NCBI GenBank assembly: GCA_036502625.1
Contig: DASXYG010000045.1
Location: 1 to 41,330, forward strand
Direction of reading: 5' to 3'
Length of the DNA stretch: 41,330 nt
Origin: DASXYG01 sp036502625
GTDB taxonomy: Bacteria; Actinomycetota; Actinomycetes; Streptosporangiales; Streptosporangiaceae
Shown here: in pieces, positions 1 through 8,798 of the stretch
Layout: each line of letters starts with the position of its first letter
How positions within the stretch are numbered: the first letter of the stretch is position 1
Made by a program: the position numbers and the translations under genes
Notes under the pieces: model-generated
Told to the model about the DNA's origin: nothing
The model's database searches: none
The model's input: the letters and a program-made list of their open reading frames with translations, nothing else

Positions 1-1
1 G

Positions 2-1150
2 CCGGCGATCAGCGCCGCCGTCAACGAGGAAGACCTCACCGTCGTCTCTGTCCTGTCGGGCAACAGAAACTTCGAGGGCCGCATCAACCCCGACGTCAAG
101 ATGAACTACCTGGCGTCACCGCCCCTCGTCGTCGCCTACGCCCTGGCCGGCACGATGGACATTGACCTGGACCGCGAGCCCCTCGGCACCGATAGCGAGG
201 GCAAGCCGGTCTTCCTCGCCGACATCTGGCCGTCAGCCGACGAGGTCTCCAGCGTCGTGGCGAGCGCCGTCCGCGCTGAGATGTTCACCGCCGACTACGC
301 CGACGTCTTCAGGGGTGACGACAACTGGCGCGGCATGCAGGTCCCCACCGGCGACACGTTCGAGTGGGCGGAGGATTCCACCTACGTCCGCCGCCCGCCG
401 TACTTCGACGGCATGCCCGCCGAGCCGGCGCCGGTCACCGACATCCAGGGCGCGAAGGTCCTGGCCAAGCTCGGCGACTCGGTCACCACCGACCACATCT
501 CGCCGGCCGGCGCGATCAAGGCCACCGCCCCGGCGGGACTGTACCTGACCGAGCACGGCATCGAGCGGAAGGACTTCAACTCCTACGGCAGCCGGCGCGG
601 CAACCACGAGGTGATGATCCGCGGCACGTTCGCCAACATCCGGCTGCGCAACCAGCTCGCGCCGGGCACCGAGGGCGGCCTGACCCGCGACTTCACCGTC
701 GAGGGCGGCCCGGTCACGTCGATCTACGACGCGGCCCGGAACTACGCCGCGCAGGGCACGCCGCTCGTGGTGCTCGGCGGCAAGGAGTACGGCTCGGGGT
801 CGTCGCGCGACTGGGCGGCCAAGGGCACGTCGCTGCTCGGGGTGCGCGCGGTGATCACCGAGTCGTACGAGCGGATCCACCGCTCGAACCTGATCGGCAT
901 GGGCGTGCTCCCGCTGCAGTTCCCGGCCGGCCAGTCGGCCGACTCCCTGGGCCTGACCGGCGAGGAGACGTTCACGATCACCGGCGTCACCGCGCTGAAC
1001 GAGGGCCGTGTGCCGGAGACGGTCAAGGTCGGCACGGACACGGGCGTGGAGTTCGACGCGGTCCTCCGCATCGACACCCCCGGTGAGGCCGACTACTACC
1101 GCAACGGCGGCATCCTGCAGTACGTCCTTCGGCAGTTGCTGGCGGGCTAG
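2..1150 (+). CDS. acnA: Aconitate hydratase, C-terminal part (5' end outside window)
   Basis: Interconverts citrate and isocitrate in the TCA cycle; cytosolic [4Fe-4S] enzyme. The open frame runs in from the left edge, so only about the last 382 residues are seen. Recognisable aconitase/IRP1 signatures are NRNFEGRINP at the start of the visible part, DSVTTDHISPAG at the beginning of the swivel domain, NSYGSRRGNHEVM, YGSGSSRDWAAKG and ERIHRSNLIGMGVLPLQF. The latter contain the substrate-binding Ser/Arg residues of the aconitase C-terminal domain. The cluster-ligating cysteines lie mostly upstream of the window. The gene ends at a TAG followed by a G/C-rich hairpin. No frameshift is visible. 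The family assignment is very secure; the symbol rests on the bacterial AcnA/IRP1-like order of motifs. Confidence 0.97.
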   Translation, partial: PAISAAVNEEDLTVVSVLSGNRNFEGRINPDVKMNYLASPPLVVAYALAGTMDIDLDREPLGTDSEGKPVFLADIWPSADEVSSVVASAVRAEMFTADYADVFRGDDNWRGMQVPTGDTFEWAEDSTYVRRPPYFDGMPAEPAPVTDIQGAKVLAKLGDSVTTDHISPAGAIKATAPAGLYLTEHGIERKDFNSYGSRRGNHEVMIRGTFANIRLRNQLAPGTEGGLTRDFTVEGGPVTSIYDAARNYAAQGTPLVVLGGKEYGSGSSRDWAAKGTSLLGVRAVITESYERIHRSNLIGMGVLPLQFPAGQSADSLGLTGEETFTITGVTALNEGRVPETVKVGTDTGVEFDAVLRIDTPGEADYYRNGGILQYVLRQLLAG

Positions 1151-1163
1151 CGCACCACCGCGC

Positions 1164-1199
1164 GGCGGGCGTCCTCGGGTCCTCCCGGCGGCGCCCGCC
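1164..1199. terminator. Hairpin between convergent aconitase and VOC genes
   Basis: An 8-bp perfect stem, GGCGGGCG (1164-1171) with CGCCCGCC (1192-1199), encloses a second small stem CGGG/CCCG. It lies in the 73-bp gap between two converging genes, where a bidirectional terminator is expected. There is no T-tract, as is common in actinomycetes. Confidence 0.55.
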
Positions 1200-1223
1200 T
1201 CCGCGTCTGCGGGGATCCGGCGG

Positions 1224-1991
1224 TCACACAGCGCGGGTGATCACGGAGAACTCGGTGCCGAACGGGTCGTGGAGGGCGGCGATGCGGCCGTACTGCATGT
1301 CCTCCACGTGGACGACCGTGCCGCCGGCCTCGGTGGCGGCGCGGACGGTGGCGTCGGTGTCGGCGACCTCGAACGTGGTGTTCCACATGCTCACCGGGGC
1401 GTCGGGCACGCCCATGATGCCGCCGATCTCGTGGCCGTCCGGGCGGCGGAGGAAGGTGAAGTCGGCGCCGGGCATATCCGGGTTGCCCTCGACGGTGTAG
1501 TCGAAGACCTCGTGGTAGAAGGCGCGCGCGATGTCGGGCGCGGTGGTGACGAGGTCGTTGCGCACGAGCGCGCCGGGCTCGTTGACCAGCTCGCAGCCGA
1601 GGTGGTCGCGGCCCTCCCAGAGGCCGAACCGGGCGCCCGTGGGGTCCGCGGCCAGCGCCATGCGGCCGAAGCCCATGACGTCCATCGGCGGCATGAGCAG
1701 CTCGCCGCCGGCGTCGACGATGCGCTTGGCGGTTCCGTCGGTGTCGGCGGCGGCGAAGTACATCGTCCACTGGGGGGCCTGGCCCTCGCCGACGGTCGGC
1801 GGCTGCGCGAGGGCGGCGACCGCCTTGCCGCGCAGCAGGCACATCGAGTAGTAGCCGGTCTCGGCCGGGCCCGGGATGACCTCCCAGCCGAAGACGGCGC
1901 GGTAGAAGGCGGCGGCGCGCTCGACGTCGGGCACGCCGAGGTCGACCCAGGTGGGTGTGCCGTCGGGTTGGTTGGCGGTGACAGCGGTCAT
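1224..1991 (-). CDS. VOC (glyoxalase/bleomycin-resistance fold) protein with two modules
   Basis: A 255-residue cytosolic protein built from two consecutive vicinal-oxygen-chelate modules, about residues 12-125 and 135-250. Both show the family pattern: module 1 opens with TWVDLGVPDVERAAAFY and closes with DPTGARFGLWEG; module 2 has NDLVTTAPDIARAFYHEVF and ends DPFGTEFSVI. Related actinomycete proteins are annotated as hydroxylases or glyoxalase-like proteins, but substrate cannot be read from sequence. The ATG overlaps the TGA of the upstream DUF998-like gene (ATGA at 1988-1991), and a GGGGAG ribosome site precedes it, so it is the last gene of the four-gene minus-strand operon. Function beyond the fold is unknown. 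Confidence 0.9.
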   Translation of the reverse strand: MTAVTANQPDGTPTWVDLGVPDVERAAAFYRAVFGWEVIPGPAETGYYSMCLLRGKAVAALAQPPTVGEGQAPQWTMYFAAADTDGTAKRIVDAGGELLMPPMDVMGFGRMALAADPTGARFGLWEGRDHLGCELVNEPGALVRNDLVTTAPDIARAFYHEVFDYTVEGNPDMPGADFTFLRRPDGHEIGGIMGVPDAPVSMWNTTFEVADTDATVRAATEAGGTVVHVEDMQYGRIAALHDPFGTEFSVITRAV

Positions 1992-2743
1992 GGGATGCTC
2001 CCCTTCGGGCGCGGGTTCAGGCGGGAATCAGGCGGCCGACGATACGGCGCGGGTACGACAAACCCGTTCCCCCCACCACGCTCCGTTACCGTCTCCGCCT
2101 GGCCGGACCCGGCCGTCGCGCGCCGTACGAGCGGCCACGCCATGGCCACCAGCAGGGAGAGATCCACCGCGAGCAGCAGCCGCTCGCTCAGCCCGATCAG
2201 GACCGGCCCGTGCGTGAGCCACGGGAAGACGACCGGAATGTAACTGATCATCAGTACGCCCAGTGACGCGAAGCTCGCCTTCGACCAGAAGCCGACCGCC
2301 GCCGCCTCCCCCGGACGCGACCGCGCGAGCAGCCGCCCCGCCGACGGAAGGCTCACGAACGCCAGCACGATGGCCCACCGGTGGGCCTCCCCGTTCAGCG
2401 ACATCCGGCCGCCCATGGGGTCGGTCGGGAACAGCGCCGCGACCGTCAGCCCGAGGCACCACGCGGTGAGCAGGAGCACGACGACCTGGTCGCGTACGGT
2501 GAGCGCGGCCCCCTGCCGCGGGGCCAGCGCCGCCGCGACGAGGCCGAGCGACCCGACCGCGAGCGCCAGGCACATGGCCGCGAACGTGCCCGCGCCGCCC
2601 GGCGCGAGCACGTAGTCGCTGACCGTCTGCCCCACCATGCTGACCCGCGCGCCCTGGCTGAGGTGCAGGTAGACGGCGAGCATTACGGCCAGGGAGACGC
2701 CCGCGAGCACGAGGCCGCCGAGGATCGGCCGGCGTCCGGCCAT
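1988..2743 (-). CDS. DUF998-like integral membrane protein
   Basis: A 251-residue protein with about six hydrophobic helices. After a short Arg-rich N-terminus the first spans GLVLAGVSLAVMLAVYLHL. The SDYVLAPGGAGTF stretch between helices 1 and 2 and the FPTDPMGG loop are typical of the DUF998 membrane family, which has no known biochemical role. The polar C-terminal tail of about 35 residues is probably cytosolic. The start ATG at 2743 overlaps the TGA of the glycosyltransferase gene by the ATGA arrangement, implying translational coupling. A longer frame extends upstream, but it would run antiparallel through the whole glycosyltransferase frame and lacks a ribosome site. Its place behind a GT4 enzyme suggests envelope work, which is inference only. 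Confidence 0.85.
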   Translation of the reverse strand: MAGRRPILGGLVLAGVSLAVMLAVYLHLSQGARVSMVGQTVSDYVLAPGGAGTFAAMCLALAVGSLGLVAAALAPRQGAALTVRDQVVVLLLTAWCLGLTVAALFPTDPMGGRMSLNGEAHRWAIVLAFVSLPSAGRLLARSRPGEAAAVGFWSKASFASLGVLMISYIPVVFPWLTHGPVLIGLSERLLLAVDLSLLVAMAWPLVRRATAGSGQAETVTERGGGNGFVVPAPYRRPPDSRLNPRPKGSIP

Positions 2744-3984
2744 CAGGCGGCCCGAGCCACACCGATCGACCGGTCCGCGACCACCCGGCGCGCGCCGGTG
2801 CCGATCACGTCGCGGTAGATCTCCTCGAACGCGGCCAGCGTGGTGCCGATGGCGTGCGCGGCGATGATCCTGCCGCTCTCCGCGCCCATGCGGGCGCGCG
2901 CCGCCGCCGGCGCCTCGAGGACGTCCGCCAGCCGCGCGGCCAGCGCGGGCACGTCGCCGGGCGCGAACAGGAACCCGTTGTGCCCGTGCCGTACGAGGTG
3001 CGGCAGCGCCATCGCGTCGGCCGCGACGACGGGCTTGCCCGCCGACATGGCCTCCATCGTGACGAGGCTCTGCAGCTCGGCGGTGCCCGGCATGCAGAAC
3101 ACGGTTGCCCGCGCGTACGCCTTCAGCAGCTCGCCGTCGGGCGCGTAGCCGTGGAAGCGGACGCGGTCGCGGGTGCCGAGCTCGTCGACCAGCGCCTCCA
3201 GGCGGTCGCGCTGGCTGCCGTCGCCGACGATCTCCAACTGCGTTTCGAGCTGCGCGGGCAGCAGCGCGTGCGCCCGGATGAGCTGGTCGACGTTCTTCTC
3301 CTCGTCCAGCCGTCCGACGAACAGCACGGTCGGGCGTACGGCCTGGGCGACGACCTCGCGGTACTTGTCGATGTCGATGCCGCAGGACACCGGCGTGACC
3401 TCCATCGGCAGCCCGCCCTCGCGCAGCAGTTCGGCGGCGCGCGGGGTCGGCGCGGTGATCCGGTCGGCGCGCGCGAACACGCGGGACAGGTCGGCGTACG
3501 CCTTCTTCGCCGCGTACGCGCGCAGCCGGTTCGGGATCTTGGTGTACGAGAAGAGGTTCTCCGGCATGAAGTGGTTGGTGGCCACGACCGGGATGTGCCG
3601 GCCGGCCGCCTCGTTGATCAGCGCGCGGCCGACGATGAAGTGCGCCTGGGCGTGCACGACGTCCGGACGCAGGCCGTCGAGCAGCGCCGACACGGCACGC
3701 CGCGCGCGCCATGGCAGGCAGACGCGGAACGTCGGGTGGACGGGCGTCTTGTGGGCGGGCAGGCGGTGCACGATGATCCCGTCGTCCATGGTCGCGCCGA
3801 GGTCGGTCGCGCTGGCCGGGCAGACCACGTGCACCTCGTGGCCGAGCCGGGAGAGGCCGACCGCGAGCCGGCGCGCGAACTGCGCGGCACCGTTGACGTC
3901 CGGCGGGAAGGTGTCGGCACCGATCAGGATGCGCAGCGGCCGGTCGGACGGCGCGGCGACCGGGGCGAAGCTGAGCTCGGTCAC
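2743..3984 (-). CDS. GT4-family glycosyltransferase (GT-B fold)
   Basis: A 413-residue retaining glycosyltransferase of the GT4 family, related to actinobacterial mannosyltransferases of the MgtA/PimB type. The N-terminal Rossmann half (residues about 17-200) shows ADTFPPDVNGAAQFARRL and DVVHAQAHFIVG. The C-terminal donor-binding half (about 210-395) shows VLFVGRLDEEKNVDQLI, the E-x7-E type motif in TAELQSLVTMEAMSAG and the GKPVVAAD strand. Probable role: transfer of a sugar, plausibly mannose, to a lipid or glycan at the inner membrane face. The acceptor is not identifiable. Start is GTG at 3984 with AGGAG just upstream, overlapping the DMT stop as GTGA. No signal peptide. Family assignment is firm, substrate is not. 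Confidence 0.93.
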   Translation of the reverse strand: MTELSFAPVAAPSDRPLRILIGADTFPPDVNGAAQFARRLAVGLSRLGHEVHVVCPASATDLGATMDDGIIVHRLPAHKTPVHPTFRVCLPWRARRAVSALLDGLRPDVVHAQAHFIVGRALINEAAGRHIPVVATNHFMPENLFSYTKIPNRLRAYAAKKAYADLSRVFARADRITAPTPRAAELLREGGLPMEVTPVSCGIDIDKYREVVAQAVRPTVLFVGRLDEEKNVDQLIRAHALLPAQLETQLEIVGDGSQRDRLEALVDELGTRDRVRFHGYAPDGELLKAYARATVFCMPGTAELQSLVTMEAMSAGKPVVAADAMALPHLVRHGHNGFLFAPGDVPALAARLADVLEAPAAARARMGAESGRIIAAHAIGTTLAAFEEIYRDVIGTGARRVVADRSIGVARAA

Positions 3985-4940
3985 AGGATGCTCCTAATTT
4001 CGTGGGTCGAGGTGTCCATGGCGCGGGCGCGGCCCGCGTGTGCGTGCGGTTTGATGGCCGGCGTGTGACGGCCCGGTGTACTGGCCGTACGGCCCGGTGC
4101 GTCGCCGGCCGCGTCAGGGTGGTGCCGGGCGAGGACGACGACACCGCCCGCCGCCACGACCGCGGCCCCCGCGAGCGCGATCATGGTGAGCGTGTGGAGG
4201 TGCGGCGCCTCGCCGAGGACGGCGATGCCGATGCCCACCGCCACCATCGGGTCGATGACCGTGAGGCCGGCGACCACGAGGTCGGGCGGGCCGCTGACGT
4301 GCGCCTGCTGCACACACCAGCCCCCGGCGAGGATCGCGGCCACGATGCCGAGCACCACCAGCGGCGATACATCGCCGATGCCGCCTTCGCGGAACCGCTG
4401 GGTGAGGACCCGCGTCAGGGTGGCGACGAAACCGAAGGCCACGCCGGCGGCCACGGTGTGGCCGAGGCGCCCGGGCCGTACGGCGATCACCGTGCCGAGC
4501 ACGACCGCCGCGGCCGCGAGCAGGCCGAGGACCTTCAGCTCGTCGCCCGCCGTGATGGGCGCCGGGTGCACCGCGCCGGTCGCCAGCAGGACGAACGCCC
4601 CGATGCCCCCGATGCACGCGACGATCGCCGTGACGGACGCCGGGTTCAGCCGTACGCCCTTGGCGCGGACGTGCAGGATCGCGGTCAGCGCCAGCGCCAG
4701 CGCGCCGATCGGCTGGACCACGGTCAGCGGCGCGAGCGTCACCGCCGTGACGTGCAGTGCGGTGCCGGCGCCGAGCAGCAGCAGCCCGATCAGCCAGCCG
4801 GGGTCACGGACCAGGCCGACCAGGGCTCCGAGGCTCAGCGACGTACGGCCGGGTTCGCGGACGGCCGTGTTCTGCCGCCGCGCGCCCACCGCATAGCAGC
4901 AGGCTCCGGCGACGGCGAGGGCCACGGCGATCCACGTCAT
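3981..4940 (-). CDS. DMT/EamA-like membrane protein, first gene of the operon
   Basis: A 319-residue protein with eight to nine hydrophobic helices starting MTWIAVALAVAGACCYAVG, then a hydrophilic tail of about 40 residues. The helix pattern, the QPIGALALALTA segment and the late VGIGIAVLGEAPH segment resemble actinobacterial DMT-superfamily (EamA-like, magnesium-transporter-NIPA-like) proteins; transported substrate is unknown. The ATG at 4940 has a strong GGGAGGA site seven bases upstream. It starts the operon DMT, GT4, DUF998, VOC, in which every junction is a four-base overlap. The 300-bp region upstream is shared with the divergent HTH regulator. Confidence 0.85.
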   Translation of the reverse strand: MTWIAVALAVAGACCYAVGARRQNTAVREPGRTSLSLGALVGLVRDPGWLIGLLLLGAGTALHVTAVTLAPLTVVQPIGALALALTAILHVRAKGVRLNPASVTAIVACIGGIGAFVLLATGAVHPAPITAGDELKVLGLLAAAAVVLGTVIAVRPGRLGHTVAAGVAFGFVATLTRVLTQRFREGGIGDVSPLVVLGIVAAILAGGWCVQQAHVSGPPDLVVAGLTVIDPMVAVGIGIAVLGEAPHLHTLTMIALAGAAVVAAGGVVVLARHHPDAAGDAPGRTASTPGRHTPAIKPHAHAGRARAMDTSTHEIRSIL

Positions 4941-5048
4941 CGGCTCGTCCTCCCTGAGATCTCGGCAGTACTCGAACTCTCTCGGCCGGGCAGGTCCCGG
5001 TCGATGGCGCAGACCCCCGATCGGCATGGGGTGTTCCGTCCGCCCGGC

Positions 5049-5066
5049 GGTGGGGTTTCCCCCACC
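5049..5066. other. Perfect hairpin in the divergent intergenic region
   Basis: GGTGGGG and CCCCACC pair perfectly around a four-base TTTC loop. It sits 109 bp upstream of the DMT-like start in the region shared by two divergent genes. It could be a leader hairpin or attenuator for the minus-strand operon; no other evidence for a role. Confidence 0.35.
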
Positions 5067-5177
5067 CTTAGGGGATCGTGTACGTCGATGACCTGCGGCT
5101 ATCGTCACCCGTTCGATGCCCGTCCCGGACGACCCCTGGAATGCGGACCAGGGAACGCGGGACGAACACTCGACGGC

Positions 5178-5223
5178 TCCAAAGGAGTCTTTGCCAATAA
5201 TCGGTTGCAAAGACTTCTTTGGA
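5178..5223. promoter_or_regulatory. Double operator upstream of the HTH-MFS unit
   Basis: A 17-bp inverted repeat (5178-5194 and 5207-5223, one mismatch) surrounds a 12-bp A/T-rich spacer, CAATAATCGGTT. Each arm is itself a palindrome of form CAAAG-N4-CTTTG (5180-5193 and 5208-5221), giving two boxes 28 bp centre to centre. It lies 17 bp before the GTG of the ArsR-like regulator, as expected for an autoregulated operator over the promoter. A weaker third copy lies at 23958-23971. Binding by the adjacent regulator is inferred. Confidence 0.7.
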
Positions 5224-5240
5224 ATGACAGGGTCGTCGGC

Positions 5241-5876
5241 GTGGGAGACGAGGAAGAGATCCGGGTGACGGCGCGCCAGTTGCGCGCGCTGTCCCACCCG
5301 CTGCGCACGCGCATGCTCGGGCTGCTCCGCAGCGACGGCCCGGCCACGGCGACGACCCTGGCCGCCCGCCTCGGCGAGAGCTCCGGCGCCACGAGCTACC
5401 ACCTGCGCCAGCTCGCGGCGTACGGCTTCATCGAGCGCGACACCGGGCGCGGCGTCGGCCGCGAGCGCTGGTGGCGCTCCGCCCACGCGCGCACGGTCAT
5501 CAACTCCGGCGACTTCATGCACGACCCCGACACCCGCGGCGCGCTCGACATGTTCATCCACACCGTGCTCGACGAGCACATGCAGCGCATCGCGGCGTAC
5601 GTCTCGGAGCAGGGAAGCTGGCACAAGTCGTGGAACGACGCCGCCGACCTCAGCGACGCGTTCGTGCGGCTCACCCCGGAGCGCTCGAAGCAACTGGTCA
5701 AGGAGATCCACGCCGTCATCGACCGCTATCGCGACGACGCCAGCGCCGAGTCCGAGGGTGCGGAGCAGGTCATCGTCGGCGTCCAGGTCTTCCCGCGCCA
5801 CGCGCGCCCCGGCGACCCCGAGCCCGGCGCCGGTCCTGAGGCCGCCGGGCGAAGATCGGGGAAGGCGCGCTCGTGA
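5241..5876 (+). CDS. ArsR-like winged-helix transcriptional regulator
   Basis: A 211-residue DNA-binding protein. Residues about 8-85 form a winged helix of the ArsR/HTH_20 kind: LRALSHPLRTRMLGLL, then TTLAARLGESSGATSYHLRQL as the helix-turn-helix, then the wing around GRGVGRERWW. The C-terminal 120 residues are helical and typical of ArsR-like regulators paired with MFS exporters; effector unknown. No metal-binding CxC motif is seen. The GTG at 5241 is preferred because the winged helix begins right after it and the preceding codons belong to the operator; the ribosome site is weak. The stop overlaps the MFS start as GTGA. It most likely represses itself and the transporter through the adjacent double palindrome. 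Confidence 0.88.
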   Translation: MGDEEEIRVTARQLRALSHPLRTRMLGLLRSDGPATATTLAARLGESSGATSYHLRQLAAYGFIERDTGRGVGRERWWRSAHARTVINSGDFMHDPDTRGALDMFIHTVLDEHMQRIAAYVSEQGSWHKSWNDAADLSDAFVRLTPERSKQLVKEIHAVIDRYRDDASAESEGAEQVIVGVQVFPRHARPGDPEPGAGPEAAGRRSGKARS

Positions 5877-7188
5877 GCCGGGCGGTGGCGCTGCGGCGCC
5901 GGGTGCCGCTGTTCGCGCTGCTCACGGCGAACCTCCTGTCGGTCACCGGAACGACGCTCACCACGGTCGCGGTGCCGTGGTTCGTGCTGGAGACCACCGG
6001 GAGCGCGGCGCGCACGGGAGTGACGGCCGCGGTGTCGCTGGCGCCGGTGGTGATCTCGGCCGGGCTCGGCGGCGCGCTCGTCGACCGCATCGGGTTCCGC
6101 CGGGCCAGCGTCATCGCCGATGTCGTCAGCGCCGTGCTGGTCGCGGCGATCCCGCTGCTGTGGCTGACCGTCGGGCTGCCGTTCGGCGTGCTGCTCGCGC
6201 TGCTGTTCCCCCGCCCGTCGCCCGCCACCACCCCAATCGCCGCGCTGCGCGCGACTGCATTTCCCCGGGGGCTGTTCGCCACGCCGGGCGAGACCTCACG
6301 CGAGGCGCTGGTCCCCGAGATCGCGGCGCAGGCCGGAACGACGCTGGAACGCGGCATGTCCGCGCTCGACGGCGTCTCCCGCGGCGGCAAGATGGTCGGC
6401 GCGCCGCTCGCCGGTGTGCTCATCGCCGTGTTCGGCGCCGCCGACCTCCTGTTCGCCGACGCCCTCACGTTCACCGCGTCGGCCTTACTCGTCGGCGTCC
6501 TCGTCCGCGTCGTCGCCGAGCCGCGGCACGGCACGGCCACGACGGCGCGTACCTCACCCGCCTGCGCGCGGGCCTGGCCTACCTCTGGCGCGACCACCTG
6601 CTGCGCGCGCTGTGCCTGCTCGTCCTCGTCACCAACATGCTCGACGCGGCATACGGCCAGGTCCTGCTGCCCGTCTACGCCCGCGACGTCCTGCACAGCC
6701 CGCTGGCGCTCGGCCTGATCAGCGGTGTGTTCAGCGCCGGCGCCACGGTCGGCACGGTGCTGTACGGCGCGGTCGGCGCGCGCCTCCCCCGCCGCGCCAC
6801 TTTCGTGCTGTCGTTCGTGATCGCGGGCGGCCCGCGCCTGCTCATCGTGGCGCTCGGCATCCCCCTCCCGATCGCCCTGCCGCTGCTCTTCGTGCTCGCG
6901 ATCGGCACCGGCTCGATCAACCCGATGCTCGGCGTCCTCCAGATCGAGCGCCTGCCGTCCACGCTGCGCGCCCGCGTCATGGGCGCCATCACCGCGGTCG
7001 CCTGGGCGGCCATGCCCCTGGGCGGCCTCATCGGCGGCCTCCTTGCGTCCGCCACCGGAATCCGCGCCGCCCTCTTCATCTGCGGCACCGGCTACATCCT
7101 GACGAACCTCGCCCCAATGATCGGCCGCGTCTGGCGAGGCCTGGAACGCCCCTCGGCCACCGCCTTGGAGACCGTCCACGCGTCATGA
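5873..7188 (+). pseudogene. MFS transporter broken by a frameshift
   Basis: Major facilitator exporter of about 440 residues split over two frames. The first part (from GTG 5873, overlapping the regulator stop) carries helices 1 to 6 and the diagnostic TPGETSREALVPEIAA and SALDGVSRGGKMVGAPLAG motifs. Near 6525-6550 the frame changes after VVAEPRHGTA. Homology continues one frame over with YLTRLRAGLAYLWRDHLLRA through helices 7 to 12 to the TGA at 7188. One base is missing, or two are extra, in a stretch of short GGCAC/GGCCAC repeats. There is also an apparent in-frame insertion of about 18 residues just before GLFATPGE, bounded by near-identical TTCCCC runs (6206 and 6260). Either a genuine pseudogene or a sequencing error; the second half shows no further decay. 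Substrate unknown, probably drug or metabolite efflux. Confidence 0.85.
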
Positions 7189-7265
7189 GCTCGCCGCCGC
7201 GCTCGCGGCAAACGCGAGTTACCGTCGGGTAGACGAAGGGGCCGGTCAGTGGCAGGGTCGGGCGT

Positions 7266-8468
7266 ATGCCCTCCCCGCTGCCCCGCCCCGACGAGGCGAG
7301 CCTCCGCGCCACCGTCGAACGCCTCGCCTTTCCCGGCCGCGGGCCGACGTCACAGGGTGAGGAGGAGGCGGCCCGGTGGATCGCCGACCGGCTGTCGGCG
7401 CTCGGCTGGCCCGCCCGGGTCGAGGAGGAAGAGGCCACCGGGTCCTACGCCTGGCCGGTCGCGGCGCTGTGCGCGCTCGCGGCGGCCGGCGCCGTGGTGG
7501 CCGGGCGCGGCCCGCGGATGGCCGGGGTGCTCGCGGGGCTCGCCGCCACCGCCGGGATCATCGACGACGTCTCGTGCGGCCCGCAGGTCACCCGCCGCAT
7601 GATCAGCCCGCGCCGTACGACCCACAACGTGGTCGCCGAGACCGGCGACCCGGACGCCGCGCGCGCCCTCGTCGTCACCGTGCACCACGACGCCGCGCCC
7701 AGCGGGCTGGTCTTCGACCAGACCGCGCAGCGCTGGTTCGCCGACCGCTTCCCCGGGGTCATCGAGCGGATCACCCAGAACCCGCCGCTGTGGTGGCCGG
7801 TCGTCGCGGGTCCGGCGCTGGTCGCCGCGGGCAGCGCCACCGGTTCGCGCGGCCTGCGGCGTACGGGCCTGGCGGCCAGCGCGATCGCCGCGGCCGCCCT
7901 GGCCGACATCGGCTCGCGCCCCGCCGTGCCCGGCGCGAACGACAACCTCAGCGGCGTGGCCGCGCTCATCGAGGTGGCCGGCGCCCTGCGCGACCGCCCC
8001 GTCGGCGGCCTGCGCGTCCTGCTGGTGTCCGCGGGCGCCGAGGAGGCGCTCCAGCAGGGCATCCGCGGCTTCGCCCGCCGCCACTTCCGCTACCTGGCCA
8101 CCGAGCGCACCTGGTTCCTCAACCTCGACACGGTCGGCTCCGGCAACCTCGTCCTGCTGGAGGGCGAGGGCCCGCTGTGGATGGAGGACTACTCCGTCAC
8201 CCTCAACGGCCTCATCCAGCGCTGCGCGGACGAACAGGGCATCCCCCTCAAACGCGGCCTCCGCTCCCGCAACAGCACCGACGGCGTCGTCCCCAACCGC
8301 GCCGGCTACCCCACCGCCACCCTCGTCTCGGTAGACGACCAGAAACTCCTCCCCGGCTACCACCTCCCGTCGGACACCCCGGATGCCGTCGACTACACCT
8401 GCGTAGCCAACGCCGCCCTCCTCACCGAATCCGTCGCCCGCACCCTCGCCGCCCTCCCGACAACCTGA
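7266..8468 (+). CDS. M28-family-type zinc metallopeptidase with membrane segments
   Basis: A 400-residue protein with the ligand pattern of M28 aminopeptidases: H141-D142 in TVHHDA, D226 in PGANDNLSG (bridging Asp), E259-E260 in AGAEEAL (catalytic and ligand Glu), D288 in LNLDTVG, and a late His in GYHLPSDTPDAVDY. Two hydrophobic stretches interrupt the domain, about residues 62-100 and 176-215, so the enzyme may be membrane-associated; there is no classical signal peptide. Predicted to remove N-terminal residues from peptides, but specificity cannot be assigned. It starts 77 bp after the MFS unit and ends just before a strong terminator, so it is probably monocistronic. It marks the left flank of the accessory island. 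Confidence 0.85.
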   Translation: MPSPLPRPDEASLRATVERLAFPGRGPTSQGEEEAARWIADRLSALGWPARVEEEEATGSYAWPVAALCALAAAGAVVAGRGPRMAGVLAGLAATAGIIDDVSCGPQVTRRMISPRRTTHNVVAETGDPDAARALVVTVHHDAAPSGLVFDQTAQRWFADRFPGVIERITQNPPLWWPVVAGPALVAAGSATGSRGLRRTGLAASAIAAAALADIGSRPAVPGANDNLSGVAALIEVAGALRDRPVGGLRVLLVSAGAEEALQQGIRGFARRHFRYLATERTWFLNLDTVGSGNLVLLEGEGPLWMEDYSVTLNGLIQRCADEQGIPLKRGLRSRNSTDGVVPNRAGYPTATLVSVDDQKLLPGYHLPSDTPDAVDYTCVANAALLTESVARTLAALPTT

Positions 8469-8483
8469 CGGAACGCGTAGCTA

Positions 8484-8529
8484 GAACAGGCCGGGACCCG
8501 CTCGGACATGAGACGATCCCGGCCTGTTC
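8484..8529 (+). terminator. Strong hairpin terminator after the M28 peptidase
   Basis: A perfect 13-bp stem, GAACAGGCCGGGA (8484-8496) with TCCCGGCCTGTTC (8517-8529), has a 20-base loop. It begins 15 bp after the peptidase stop. It separates core chromosome from the accessory island that follows. Confidence 0.85.
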
Positions 8530-8798
8530 CATACACCGTCCGACTTGGTCCTAACGGATCATCCTGGGCGGGTACGACGGACGGCGCGGTGAGGGCGGCC
8601 GGAAGGCAGTGCTGTCGTTCGTCATCTTTTTCCTCCTCGAATACAAAGATCAGGTCTGTCGATGCCGATTATGTGATCTTCGGTTCAGCCCAAGAGACCA
8701 CCCCATTCCGGTCATACGCGCCGTAGTTTCGCATTCGATGCCGATAAGTCGGCCTTTCTCGGCGCGGCCCACACAGGATCGCACAACGTCCATGACCC

